This document shows, piece after piece, positions 46,874 to 56,487 of a stretch of 64,000 bases of DNA; within the stretch, counting starts at the first letter, position 1, and each line of letters opens with the position of its first letter. The translations under genes were made by a program, and so were the position numbers. The notes beneath the pieces are model-generated. The model was not told the origin of the DNA. It ran no database searches and was given only the letters and a program-made list of their open reading frames with translations. The DNA lies in the NCBI GenBank assembly GCA_016714905.1, contig JADKBW010000007.1, forward strand, positions 124,001 through 188,000, read 5' to 3'. The stretch is from Flavobacterium sp. GTDB taxonomy: Bacteria > Bacteroidota > Bacteroidia > Flavobacteriales > Flavobacteriaceae.

Positions 46874-48130
46874 ATGAAAAATGTGATTATGAAAAATTCA
46901 TTGCTTTTGTTTTTTGTTGCACTTGGTTTGTTTTCTTCCTGTGTGAAAGACCCAGAGGAGGATCCAACTATTTTTCCGCCAACAGGTAATTTTTCAGTTG
47001 ATTTTGATGGTCAAACTTTTGAGTCTTCAAGTACAGATGTAGCGATAAATGGGAGTTCAATGTCATTGATTGCTATCAAAGATGATGGGTCTTATTTTAG
47101 AATTGTTTTACCTCAAGACCCAACTGTTGGCACCTACAATTGGGATATTTTAGCTGAAAATTCTGAAGGGTTTTCATTAGAATATTACGATAGCCAAGAA
47201 GCAGAACCTTATGTGGCAGCAAAAGACGATGAAGGTCTTTTCGCTTCCTTTCAAGGTTATACAGATACTGCTGAATTAGTGATTTTAGAAATTGATCGGA
47301 CTAGGAAAAAAGTTTCAGGAACGTTTAAATTTACAGGTGTACGATTTGTAGATGAAGAACAGACAACCATCGAAACCAAGATTTTTAGAGGTGGAATTTT
47401 TTACGATCTCCCATACGCAACAACTCCAATAGTTGATCCAGGATCTACCAATTTTTTAGTAAAAAAATCAATTAAGACCGATGCAAATAATGTAATTTCC
47501 TCCACAGAATATTACTATTCGGGAAACAAACTCAATTATACTTTAGATTCGGATGGGACAAGGACCAATTATTTATATAATGAAAATTTATTGGCACAAG
47601 TAAATGTATTTAGCGGAGGAACTTTGAAAGAAAAATTAACTTACGAATACGATTCAAGCGCAAGGCTCGTCAAGTTCGTCAAGGTAAATATAATTACGCG
47701 ACTTGGCGAGAAAACAAGTTTCACATTTAATTCGGATGGCACTATTTCATATCAAAATTATAGCGGAACCAATCTCGCTCAAGAGGAATTAGGAACCAGC
47801 GGTACGATTTCAAGTTCAAGTTGTATTGAGAATACTGTTAATCCGGACACCTCAGAATTGCAAGTGCTTAGCAGTGAATTTAGTTTTGACACGAAGAACA
47901 ATCCATTTAAGAATGTTATTGGTATCGACAAAGTTCATTTTGCAATTGGTGACCTTCCATTAAATTTTATTGGAAATATTACAGAGCAAACGAAGCAAAT
48001 TGACGACGCTGAACCGTCTGTTTTTGAGACCCGTACTTATCTTTACAATATCCTTAATTACCCGACTAAAGTTATTCATAGCAATGGTCTTGGCGAACTA
48101 CAGTATTCTGTTGATTATATTTATTACTAG
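46874..48130 (+). CDS. Lipoprotein with DUF6252-like and YD-like domains
   Basis: 418 residues; SPII signal with lipobox Cys in FSSCVKDPEED (about residue 23; a second ATG at 46889 is an alternative start). The N-terminal beta domain (FDGQTFESSSTDVAINGSSM to KKVSGTFKFTGVRF) resembles DUF6252-like lipoproteins. The C-terminal half resembles YD-type repeats (SSTEYYYSGNKLNY, LTYEYDSSARLVKF) and has the signature FDTKNNPFKNVIGIDKV. A paralogue lies at 50008-51212 and a C-domain-only relative at 51289. Surface or periplasmic lipoprotein of unknown role. Confidence 0.75.
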   Translation: MKNVIMKNSLLLFFVALGLFSSCVKDPEEDPTIFPPTGNFSVDFDGQTFESSSTDVAINGSSMSLIAIKDDGSYFRIVLPQDPTVGTYNWDILAENSEGFSLEYYDSQEAEPYVAAKDDEGLFASFQGYTDTAELVILEIDRTRKKVSGTFKFTGVRFVDEEQTTIETKIFRGGIFYDLPYATTPIVDPGSTNFLVKKSIKTDANNVISSTEYYYSGNKLNYTLDSDGTRTNYLYNENLLAQVNVFSGGTLKEKLTYEYDSSARLVKFVKVNIITRLGEKTSFTFNSDGTISYQNYSGTNLAQEELGTSGTISSSSCIENTVNPDTSELQVLSSEFSFDTKNNPFKNVIGIDKVHFAIGDLPLNFIGNITEQTKQIDDAEPSVFETRTYLYNILNYPTKVIHSNGLGELQYSVDYIYY

Positions 48131-48238
48131 ACTCAATTTTATTTAGAAGTTTAGCTAAATATACTCCTAGATTTTGCAGCACTTGATAGACAGTACATCT
48201 ATGTGAAATATAGACAATGAGGTTAACGCATTGCTATG

Positions 48239-48292
48239 CTATACTTTTTCGCCATACTCAAGAATAGTGCTCTAACGTAACAAAAAGTATAG
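48239..48292. repeat. Inverted repeat CTATACTTTTT / AAAAAGTATAG in the 348-nt gap
   Basis: An 11-bp perfect stem (48239-48249 with 48282-48292) in the gap 48131-48478. The CTATxCxxTATACTTTTTCGCC look is like the inner part of the dispersed repeat but the conserved ends are missing, so it may be a decayed copy. Nothing else was recognised in the gap. Confidence 0.4.
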
Positions 48293-48478
48293 TCCAATTT
48301 TATTCCTTAATTGAAATAATTATAAATGAGCCAAAATCACTCAGCAATAAAAGTCAGGTTTTATCCAATATAATGGGAATCTTTTAAATTCGCAACTGTC
48401 TTTTCTTGTGTATTTTTACATAAGTACTTGGATTTCAATAATTTTTTATACTTTTAAGAAAATTTAATATATCATGAT

Positions 48479-49871
48479 ATGAAAAACATTATTTTTTTAG
48501 TAGCAAATTTTGTTTTACTAAGCTCACTAAATGGCCAAGAAGTAATTCTAAATAGTGGCGGTGGCGACTATTCGGCAATCAAAATCAAAACGGAGTGTGT
48601 CAATGACGAACAGAGACAAGCAATTTTTAATGTTATTCAAGAGAACCGCGTTGACTTGGAGCAAAGGAACATTCTGCAGAAAAGCGTTCAACAACTGATT
48701 CCCCATCCGCTTTTTATTTGGCCTGTGGTCAAAAATCCGAGCGCTCCGTATTCCAATGTTTGGAGTATTAGTAATTACGTAGATCACAATCCAAATTATC
48801 CTAATTTAGTGCAAGATTGGGCCTGTGGTGACAGAACTTATGATACTTCGAGCGGATACAATCATAAAGGAATTGATATTTATACGTGGCCCTTCAGTTG
48901 GTATCAAATGGATAATGACCAGGCTTGGGTTGTCGCCGCTGCAGATGGCGTTATTGTTGGCAAAAATGATGGCAATTTTGATCGAAATTGCGCATTTAAT
49001 AGTCTAAATTGGAATGCAGTTTATATTCAACATTCAGACGGAAGTGTCGCTTGGTATGGTCACCTAAAGAATGGTTCGCTAACTTCAAAATCAATCGGAG
49101 AATTTGTGCAAGCTGGTGAAAAAATTGGAGTTGTTGGAAGTTCGGGAAATTCTACAGGACCGCATTTGCATTTTGAAGTGTATGATTTGAACAATCAATT
49201 GGTCGACACCTACCAAGGAACTTGTAATACTTGGTCTTCCAGTGTAGACTCTTGGTGGATCAATCAAAAGCCATATCAAGATCCAAAAATTAATGCAGTT
49301 TTGACGCACAGTCAACAGATTAATTTTAATAACTGTCCTCAAACGGAGTCTACTTATCTTAACGACAATTTTGCTGCGGGCTCTTCGGTTATCATTGCGA
49401 TTTATTTAGCCGATCAACTTCCAGGTACTTCTGGATTAATTGAGATTATTAGACCCGATAATTCTGTTGCAACCTCTTTTACCAAAACATTTACTGATTT
49501 TTACTACGGTTCATGGTGGTATTGGACATACAGTTCGGTTACTTTTAATCAACCTGGAGTATGGAAGCTAAGGTTTACTTATTTAGGAAATGTAGTGGAG
49601 CATAATTTTGAATATGGAACATTGGCAAACCAGAGTTTTATAGATACTCCTTTTCAAATATATCCAAATCCAACAAAAGATTTTATCGTGATTGAAAATA
49701 AAAACAATATAAAAATCAAGGAAATCAAGCTTTTAGATTTATCGGCAAAGACCGTAGTTAATTATGACAGTATGGAAAGAAAATTAGATTTGTCCGGGCT
49801 CAGCTGGAGTATACGTGCTTGCGATTAACAGCGAAGAGGGGATTTTTAAAAATAAAATAGTTAAAGAATAA
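48479..49871 (+). CDS. T9SS-exported M23 peptidase, frameshift near the C-terminus
   Basis: About 463 residues. Signal peptide, M23 domain (SGYNHKGIDIYTWPFSWYQM, then WYGHLKNGSLTSKSIGE and GPHLHFEVYD, carrying the zinc His and HxH residues), a beta domain, and a T9SS type A sorting domain (IDTPFQIYPNPTKDFIVIEN). As read the frame ends at 49828. A shift near 49802 gives the normal end AGVYVLAINSEEGIFKNKIV and stop at 49871. Either one base too many or two missing (LSGLSAGVYVL) would fit. It probably acts on peptidoglycan or other proteins outside the cell. Confidence 0.82.
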
Positions 49872-50007
49872 AGTATATTTAGTGCAAGAATGAGACAAAT
49901 TTCAAATTTGTTTTTTTTAAAGGGCAACTTGACATCTTACTTTCTTTTTTTTCTGATAAATTTTGATTTTATTTGTCCTAAATAAATTCAAAATCAAAAA
50001 GATACTC

Positions 50008-51212
50008 ATGAAAAAATTATTATTTATATTTTTTATTTCCCTTAGCTTTCTTACTTCCTGTGTTGAGGTTCCTGTTGAAGATGAAGACAACACGTCAGAC
50101 GTAGTTAGTTTAACAGCCGATTTCGATGGCCAAACATTCGAATCTGCAACAACGGTAGTGGTTATCGATGATGTTTCCATGTCTTTGAAGGCTACTGCGG
50201 AAGATGGTTCTTATTTTAAAATTAAGTTACCAGAAAACCCAATCGTAGGAACGTACGATTTGGAAGCGTTAGGTGGAATTCAGAAGGTTTTTCTTTAGAG
50301 TACAACGAAGGAATCGGCACCGATTCTTATAGTGCTCCCTTTGTCGGTTATAACGACCCGGCAGAAGTAGTAATCTTAGGGATTGACAGGGTAAACAAAA
50401 AAGTATCTGGAACTTTCAGATTTACGGGAATAAGATTCACTGATAATACTGAAACGACAACGGAAAGCAAAGTTTTTACAAACGGAGTTTTCTTAAATCT
50501 TCCGTACACCGCAACTGCAGTAATAGATCCTGTTGATGATTCGGTTTTTTTAACGCAAACAATAGATGTTTATACTGATGGAAATGTAATTACTACTGAT
50601 TATAATTATAATGGAAATAGATTAGTCAGTATCATAAGCAATGATGCTGTTGATACCGCTGATTTATATTTTACTTACACAGGAAGTCTTATCACTAAGA
50701 TGGAATATAAATTTGAAGACGGAACAGTAGAGCAAACTGAAACTTTCGAATACAACGAAAATAATTTGTTGTCCGCATACAAATTAGTAGTCCCAGACGA
50801 TCTGGGAGGATATGGTTTTAGATACACCTATGATTACAACGCAGATGAGACAATTACTGGGACCAAGTATATTGGCGATGCGACTAGTCAAGAAGATTTA
50901 TCTTTGACCGAAACCATAAGTTTTACAGACGGTGAAGTAACTAGCATTGTTACCTCAACAGGTTCGAGCTATACCTACACTTATGATACCAAGAACAATC
51001 CTTTGAGAAATGTTGTCGGCTTATCAAAAATTGTTTTTGCTGGAGGTGAAGGAAATAGCTCTATTTATAACCTCACAAGGGAAGTTGTTGTAAATGGATC
51101 AGAAACAAATACTTATAATTATACCTATTTATATTTACCAAATAATTATCCAACTCAGAGTACTCAAGATGAAGGAGCAGGTGAATATACTACGCAGTAC
51201 CTTTACGAATAA
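50008..51212 (+). pseudogene. Lipoprotein paralogue of 46874-48130, frameshifted
   Basis: Starts at ATG 50008 (MKKLLFIFFISLSFLTSCVE, lipobox Cys near residue 18). The N-domain repeats FDGQTFESATTVVVIDDVSM, the C-domain has the EYKFEDGTVEQTETFEYNEN repeats and YDTKNNPLRNVVGLSKI. The frame breaks at about 50280: adding one A to GGAATTCAG gives SEGFSLEYNEGIGTDSY, matching SEGFSLEYYDSQEAEPY of the paralogue, and the reading then continues to 51212. About 401 residues restored. It is probably an intact gene with a one-base read error, but true decay is possible. Confidence 0.75.
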
Positions 51213-51288
51213 ATAGCAATAAAAAAATAAGACATAACCCAAGCAAGTAATATTGTTTGGGTTTTTGTTTTCTACAATTAAATTTTAT

Positions 51289-52059
51289 ATGAAAAAGCAA
51301 TTCGCAATTATTGTACTCGTTTTACTTACTATTTCTTGTTCTTCATCGGATTCTGACACGCCTTCGAACCAGACAATTAATGATTCAATTTTGTTAAAGA
51401 GAATAATTCAAACTACGACCGGTTCAAGTCAAAATGTCTTTATTAATGATTTCACCTATAGTGGGAACAAATTGGTTACTATTGCCGCTGATAATGGTTT
51501 AATCCAAAAGTACTTTTACACAGGAGATTTGATTACAAGGATGGAGTGGACTGTTGACAACAGTGGGATACCAATTATTTATGTTTATTCATATAATAAT
51601 AATGATCAATTGGTTACTATGACAAAGACGGACAATCTCGTAGATCAGTCTTTTAGAATAACGTATGCTTATAATAATGACAATACCATTACATTAAATG
51701 CATATTCGAGAACAGAAAATTCGGAAGAAGAATTTGATAGTTCAAGTAAATACTATATGAATGCTAACAATGATATAGTACGTATTGAAGATTATGATCC
51801 ATCGGGAACACTTATAACACAAACTACAACATTTGTTTACGATTCCAAATACAACCCGTTTAGAAACATTTTGGGCTGGGGTAAATTATTGATAAGCAGG
51901 AGAGGATATCATGCCAATGTTACGTCAATGGTTAGCAGTATCGAAGGCACACAAACATCTACTTACCAGTACAATAATAATGATTTTGCAATTGCTGAAT
52001 CTCGTACATATAGCGCAAACCCGGGCGTAACATATGCTTTTGAATATATTTACGAATAA
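51289..52059 (+). CDS. Lipoprotein with C-domain of the same family
   Basis: About 256 residues from the ATG at 51289 (MKKQFAIIVLVLLTISCSSS, lipobox Cys at residue 17). It holds only the C-terminal module of the preceding paralogues: NSILLKRIIQTT-like start, YTYSGNKL-type strands, and YDSKYNPFRNILGWGKLL near residue 190. The GSCFA gene begins 3 nt after its stop. Function unknown. Confidence 0.75.
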   Translation: MKKQFAIIVLVLLTISCSSSDSDTPSNQTINDSILLKRIIQTTTGSSQNVFINDFTYSGNKLVTIAADNGLIQKYFYTGDLITRMEWTVDNSGIPIIYVYSYNNNDQLVTMTKTDNLVDQSFRITYAYNNDNTITLNAYSRTENSEEEFDSSSKYYMNANNDIVRIEDYDPSGTLITQTTTFVYDSKYNPFRNILGWGKLLISRRGYHANVTSMVSSIEGTQTSTYQYNNNDFAIAESRTYSANPGVTYAFEYIYE

Positions 52060-52062
52060 TCC

Positions 52063-53025
52063 GTGCAGTTCACCACCAAAATCCCCATTTCTATAAGCAA
52101 TCATCCCATCGATTATGATTCGAAGATGCTGAGTTTAGGGTCGTGTTTTGCAGTGAACATTGCCGAGAAATTCAACTACTTCAAATTTCAAAACACAGTC
52201 AATCCATTTGGAATTTTGTTTCATCCATTAGCGATTCACACAATCATACGAAGAGCCGTTGACGAAGAGTTTTTTACAGAAAGTGAACTCTTTTTTCACA
52301 ACGAACGTTGGCATTGTTTCGATGTTCATTCGGATTTGAGCCACAGTAATAAAGAAGATTTGCTGCATAATTTAAATCAAAGTCTATTAGATTTAAAATC
52401 ACAAATCAAAGCGGCATCTCACATTATACTTACGTATGGAACGGCTTGGGTTTACAAAGAAAAGAATTTCCAAAAAATCGTAGCCAATTGCCATAAAGTG
52501 CCACAAGCTCAGTTTGAAAAAGAATTGTTATCAGCGGTACAGATAGAAGCTGCAGTTGTAGACACCATCAGTTTGCTTCTCAAAGTAAATCCAAACGTAA
52601 ATGTCGTTTTGACGGTGTCACCAGTGCGTCACCTCAAAGATGGATTCGTCCAAAACCAACAAAGCAAAGCCAATCTAATTATTGGTATTCATCAAGCGAT
52701 TCAACAACCAACAACCAACAACCAACAACCGACAACGTATTTCCCTTCCTACGAAATCATGATGGACGAATTGCGTGATTATCGTTTTTATGCTCAAGAT
52801 ATGATTCACCCGAGTCAAACAGCTATCGACTATATTTGGGAACGGTTTGTGGAAACCAATATTACTGGCGATAGCATACAGATTATGAATGAAGTCGATC
52901 GTATTCAAAAAGGATTGGCGCACAAACCTTTTCATCCAAATTCCCAAAACCATCAAGTGTTCCAGCAGCAACTAAATCAAAGGATTGCAAAACTTCAAGT
53001 AAAGGCGCCGAGCATCACTTTCTAA
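52063..53025 (+). CDS. GSCFA domain-containing protein
   Basis: 320 residues with a GTG start 3 nt after the previous stop. The motif MLSLGSCFAVNIAEKF (GSCFA at 26-30) names the family. FGILFHPLAIHTII, LTVSPVRHLKDG and HPSQTAIDYIWERF complete it, a GDSL-lipase-like pattern with a Ser-type nucleophile in GSCFA. An unusual low-complexity stretch, QQPTTNNQQPTTY, encoded by CAACCAACAAC repeats (52702-52738), interrupts it near residue 215. Function unknown. Confidence 0.88.
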   Translation: MQFTTKIPISISNHPIDYDSKMLSLGSCFAVNIAEKFNYFKFQNTVNPFGILFHPLAIHTIIRRAVDEEFFTESELFFHNERWHCFDVHSDLSHSNKEDLLHNLNQSLLDLKSQIKAASHIILTYGTAWVYKEKNFQKIVANCHKVPQAQFEKELLSAVQIEAAVVDTISLLLKVNPNVNVVLTVSPVRHLKDGFVQNQQSKANLIIGIHQAIQQPTTNNQQPTTYFPSYEIMMDELRDYRFYAQDMIHPSQTAIDYIWERFVETNITGDSIQIMNEVDRIQKGLAHKPFHPNSQNHQVFQQQLNQRIAKLQVKAPSITF

Positions 53026-53030
53026 AATAT

Positions 53031-53048
53031 ACGTATTTCTACGTATTG
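53031..53048 (+). promoter_or_regulatory. TACGTA-type element upstream of the 53110 lipoprotein
   Basis: ACGTATTTCTACGTATTG, 61 nt before the start codon. It is identical at 15 of 18 positions to a sequence at 62639-62656 before the delta-60 gene, and could be the site of the LuxR-type regulator encoded at 61984. Confidence 0.4.
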
Positions 53049-53109
53049 AAACGCTTTCTTAATAACCGCAGATTTGTAAAGTAAATTTTAACTAACAAAT
53101 CTCAATTTT

Positions 53110-53634
53110 ATGAAAACTTTCAAATCAATTTCAAAATTAGTCTTAATCGCTTTTACCATTGTGCTATCATCATGTAGTAAAGACAACGATAGTTCATCTT
53201 CAACACCAATAACTCCTTCAGGATCTTACATTACAGCAACTGTTGACGGAGCGAGTTTCTCAACATCAATTGCGGGTATCTCTACTGCTAGTGGCTCAAG
53301 ATCAGGTTCAGGAGAATTTACTTTAATACAAGTAGTTGGTGCGGATATTAATAGTAATAGCATCGCTATAAACTTATTAGGGATCACTACCACCGGAACG
53401 TATACATTAAATGCAGATTCAGATTCTGTGCTTGCATATACTCCTCCAACAGGTGGATTGTCATATAGTACAGGCGGCTGTTCAGATGTTTCTGGTACAA
53501 TGAACGTTACTTTTATAGATAATACAAAAATTGAAGGAACCTTTTCTTTTACAGGAAAAGATGTCGACAATTGTGCTACTAGTGCTACCAAAACGGTTAC
53601 AAACGGTTCTTTTAGATGCGTATTTGTAAACTAG
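53110..53634 (+). CDS. DUF6252-like lipoprotein
   Basis: 174 residues. SPII signal with lipobox Cys in VLSSCSKDND (about residue 22), Ser/Thr-rich linker, then a beta domain ending GTMNVTFIDNTKIEGTFSFT and a final NGSFRCVF strand. It matches the N-domain of the 46874 and 50008 lipoproteins. Its upstream region holds the TACGTA-type element. Role unknown. Confidence 0.78.
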   Translation: MKTFKSISKLVLIAFTIVLSSCSKDNDSSSSTPITPSGSYITATVDGASFSTSIAGISTASGSRSGSGEFTLIQVVGADINSNSIAINLLGITTTGTYTLNADSDSVLAYTPPTGGLSYSTGGCSDVSGTMNVTFIDNTKIEGTFSFTGKDVDNCATSATKTVTNGSFRCVFVN

Positions 53635-53664
53635 TTTAAACTTAAAACACCAACACAAATAGTC

Positions 53665-54174
53665 ATGAAAACAACAATCATTTTAGGAAAATCAATCGTA
53701 CTTTCATTAATCTTCATTAGTCTTTCTTGCAGCAGCGATTCGAAAGATTCCAATTCAGGAACGCCATCAGCAACTGACAAAACAACATTCAAACTCGACG
53801 GTGTTTTGATAACAGCCGACGAAACAACAGCTACACTATATACTAATCCTGTTGCGGGTGGACAATATTTAGATGTCTACGCAACGAAAGATGGTGTTGA
53901 AGTATTAGAATTGCACATGCCTGCCTCTGTTGGAAATTACCCTGCACAGCGCAGCGGATTTACAATGACAGAGTCGTGGTTGACCTACGAAACAGGCGGA
54001 ACAGACCCAATGCTTGACAACTTTCACTCTGATTCAGGAACAATGAATCTTACTACTTGCGATTTAACAGCAGATGAATTGAGAGGGACTTTCAGTTTTA
54101 TAGGAAACAATGGAACAACCACCAAGAATATTACAGAGGGAAAAATCGTGGTTTCTGAAATAACTCGATTATAG
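53665..54174 (+). CDS. DUF6252-like lipoprotein
   Basis: 169 residues. SPII signal (LSCSSDSKD, Cys near residue 22) and the same beta domain as its neighbour, with DSGTMNLTTCDLTADELRGTF and IGNNGTTTKNITEGKI. It starts 30 nt after the previous gene and precedes the next by 10 nt, so cotranscription is likely. Role unknown. Confidence 0.78.
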   Translation: MKTTIILGKSIVLSLIFISLSCSSDSKDSNSGTPSATDKTTFKLDGVLITADETTATLYTNPVAGGQYLDVYATKDGVEVLELHMPASVGNYPAQRSGFTMTESWLTYETGGTDPMLDNFHSDSGTMNLTTCDLTADELRGTFSFIGNNGTTTKNITEGKIVVSEITRL

Positions 54175-54184
54175 TAGCTGCATC

Positions 54185-54556
54185 ATGAATCTATTCAATC
54201 GTTATTTTTTTCTAATACTGATAGTGGCCTTTTCTTCCACTATTCAAGCGCAAAGACCAGTACTCACTGACGAAGAGCAAATTTCTGAAGCGGTAACCAA
54301 GGAAGTTGACGAACTATTTCAATCACAAGATTTTGTCAAACGTAAAACTAAAAAATTTGCAGACACCAAAGGAACGATGGTCATAGATATTGGTGTCGTT
54401 CAAAACGGAAAAGTGTCGTCGTTCTTCAAAGTAGACAGTGAAATCAAAAACATCGATTTTATCAATTTTATGTCTGACTATATTTTAAATCACAAATTCC
54501 AATTCAAATTACAAAAACAACAGCGATACAAAATTCGCTATACAATTACATTTTAA
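54185..54556 (+). CDS. Small secreted hypothetical protein
   Basis: 123 residues with signal peptide (FSSTIQAQRP, cleavage near residue 22). The rest is hydrophilic, with TKGTMVIDIGVVQNGKVSSF, which resembles the beta strand start of TonB C-terminal-like domains, and ends RYKIRYTITF. No confident family. Located 10 nt after the lipoprotein gene. Confidence 0.6.
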   Translation: MNLFNRYFFLILIVAFSSTIQAQRPVLTDEEQISEAVTKEVDELFQSQDFVKRKTKKFADTKGTMVIDIGVVQNGKVSSFFKVDSEIKNIDFINFMSDYILNHKFQFKLQKQQRYKIRYTITF

Positions 54557-54579
54557 AGTTCAACAAATAAACATTCAAC

Positions 54580-56415
54580 ATGAAAACAACAACGATTGCA
54601 ATGGTCTCCCTTTGTGTGATGGGAACATTTACAGCCTCAGCGCAACTAGGTGGACTAATAGGAAAAAAATCAGCCGGGAAAAAATCAGGAAGTTTTTCTA
54701 CGGTTTGGGAATCCGAATTTGATAATAAGGCTTCTCGTTTGGCGCTTTGCGATGGCGATGGTCAATATATTATCGGGACTGATGACAATTCGGCTTCGGT
54801 TATCGATGCCAACGGGAAAGCAATTTGGAATGGTGATTACAAAAAATTAACTACCAATAAAACCAACAATTCGGAATATCAATATACGATTTGGAAAGAA
54901 AAAGGAGGCTACTTGTTTTTGTTTGATGCTAGAAAACTAGGAACAGATAGAGTAGCCGTACTCGATTTAGCCACGGGGAAAGAACTTTGGAACTCCGAAT
55001 TGTATCAAAATCTAATTCCAAAAGGAACCAAAGCTGAAGAAGGAACAGATCAAGGCGAATTAGAAACGGTAAAGTATATCGGCGAGTTGGATTCGTTTCT
55101 CATTTCACAAAAAAATTCAATCATTTTAGTTAAAGCAAATACTGGCGAGAAAATCTGGGAAACCAATCGATTTAAAGGTGGCGTTGGAAAGTATGTTTAT
55201 GATGCAAAAAGAAATGAAATCATCATGGTCAATTTTAAGCCGACGGCGTTAGGCGCTTTATTTTCTGGATTCAAAAATCAATTGGTTCGCGTCAATGCTG
55301 CTAATGGAGATATACTTTGGGATGCGACTTTTGTAGGAACAATTGAAAAGGAGTTGGTAACACGTCGCGCCATCATCGATCTTTGGATAAAAGGAGATAA
55401 GATATTTATGTATTTAGACGGGATGAATGTTTACGACTACAACACAGGCCAAAAAATATGGAACGCGAATTATGAAAATGACATGCAAGGCGCCAACGGT
55501 GGATTATTTAGCGGTGGTAAACGTTCTAAAATTTATAGAACATTGGCAGATCCGTTATTTACAGATGATGCGGTCTATTTAGTAATGCTCGGCGGTAGAG
55601 ATCGAACCAAATACGTTGAAAAACACGATTTAGCGTCTGGGAAATTACTTTGGGCATCAGAAAAAATTACAGGCGCTTTTTGTATGCCGAACATTTATAA
55701 ATCGGGAGATAAAATCCTCATTCAAGTAGGCGGAAAAGTTCAGGTACAGGAGTTTCGATTGGAAGAAACCTCCAGCAGTTTTGGCGCTGGAATGGCTCTG
55801 GGCGGATTTGGTGGAGGCGGAACAGTAAAACAATGGGTTCCTTACATCTATTGGGATTATAAAAATCAAAAGAATTCTGTTTTATGTATAGACGATAAAA
55901 CAGGTCAAGTAGCTTGGCGTTCAGAACGATTTGACAAGAGAATTACAGATTTCATTCTAGAAGAAAACAAAACTCTTTTCGTTGGAGATGGAGATGAATT
56001 TTACGGTTATGACATCGCTTCCGGTAAACAATTATTTGATGTGAAACACAATGATGCAAGAGTTGGAAAAGCTACGGATGTGATCGATTTTGGAGAAAAA
56101 GTGGTAGTGTTATCAGAAAAAGGATTGGCCGCTTACAACAAGAAAGATGGAACTCGAGCATACGCATCGGATAAAATCAAAGGCGTTGATTATTTCTACC
56201 ATATCGGAGATAACTATTTCCTAAGAGACCAAAGAAACAGCAAGAATATCATCTACGGTATCGATATGAGCAACGGAGAAACCAAAGGTTCTGTGCAATC
56301 TAAAGGAAAAGGCGGAAGCCCTAAATATGGCAATGGAATCGATATTACATCAGATGGAGAATACATTTTTGCTTTCAAAGGCAAAAAAGTAGAGAAGATA
56401 AAAGTAAACAATTAA
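54580..56415 (+). CDS. PQQ-like beta-propeller protein
   Basis: 611 residues with a signal peptide (TASAQLGG). It has repeated propeller blades of the PQQ_2 type, for example VLDLATGKELWNSELYQ, VKANTGEKIWETNRF, VNAANGDILWDATFV and IDDKTGQVAWRSERF. A Gly-rich segment (SSFGAGMALGGFGGGG) splits two blades. No catalytic residues of dehydrogenases were seen, so it is likely a binding or scaffold protein in the periplasm or outer membrane. Role unknown. Confidence 0.8.
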   Translation: MKTTTIAMVSLCVMGTFTASAQLGGLIGKKSAGKKSGSFSTVWESEFDNKASRLALCDGDGQYIIGTDDNSASVIDANGKAIWNGDYKKLTTNKTNNSEYQYTIWKEKGGYLFLFDARKLGTDRVAVLDLATGKELWNSELYQNLIPKGTKAEEGTDQGELETVKYIGELDSFLISQKNSIILVKANTGEKIWETNRFKGGVGKYVYDAKRNEIIMVNFKPTALGALFSGFKNQLVRVNAANGDILWDATFVGTIEKELVTRRAIIDLWIKGDKIFMYLDGMNVYDYNTGQKIWNANYENDMQGANGGLFSGGKRSKIYRTLADPLFTDDAVYLVMLGGRDRTKYVEKHDLASGKLLWASEKITGAFCMPNIYKSGDKILIQVGGKVQVQEFRLEETSSSFGAGMALGGFGGGGTVKQWVPYIYWDYKNQKNSVLCIDDKTGQVAWRSERFDKRITDFILEENKTLFVGDGDEFYGYDIASGKQLFDVKHNDARVGKATDVIDFGEKVVVLSEKGLAAYNKKDGTRAYASDKIKGVDYFYHIGDNYFLRDQRNSKNIIYGIDMSNGETKGSVQSKGKGGSPKYGNGIDITSDGEYIFAFKGKKVEKIKVNN

Positions 56416-56487
56416 ATAGGTTGAACGTTTGGTTGTTTCAGGCTGCTAATTCGTTTTGGCAGCCTTTTTTTTAAAGCCTTTTTGACA

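Noticed and set aside
53226..53591. 121-codon minus-strand frame opposite the DUF6252-like lipoprotein
   Set aside because: Antisense of a good lipoprotein gene with signal and lipobox; no motifs of its own.
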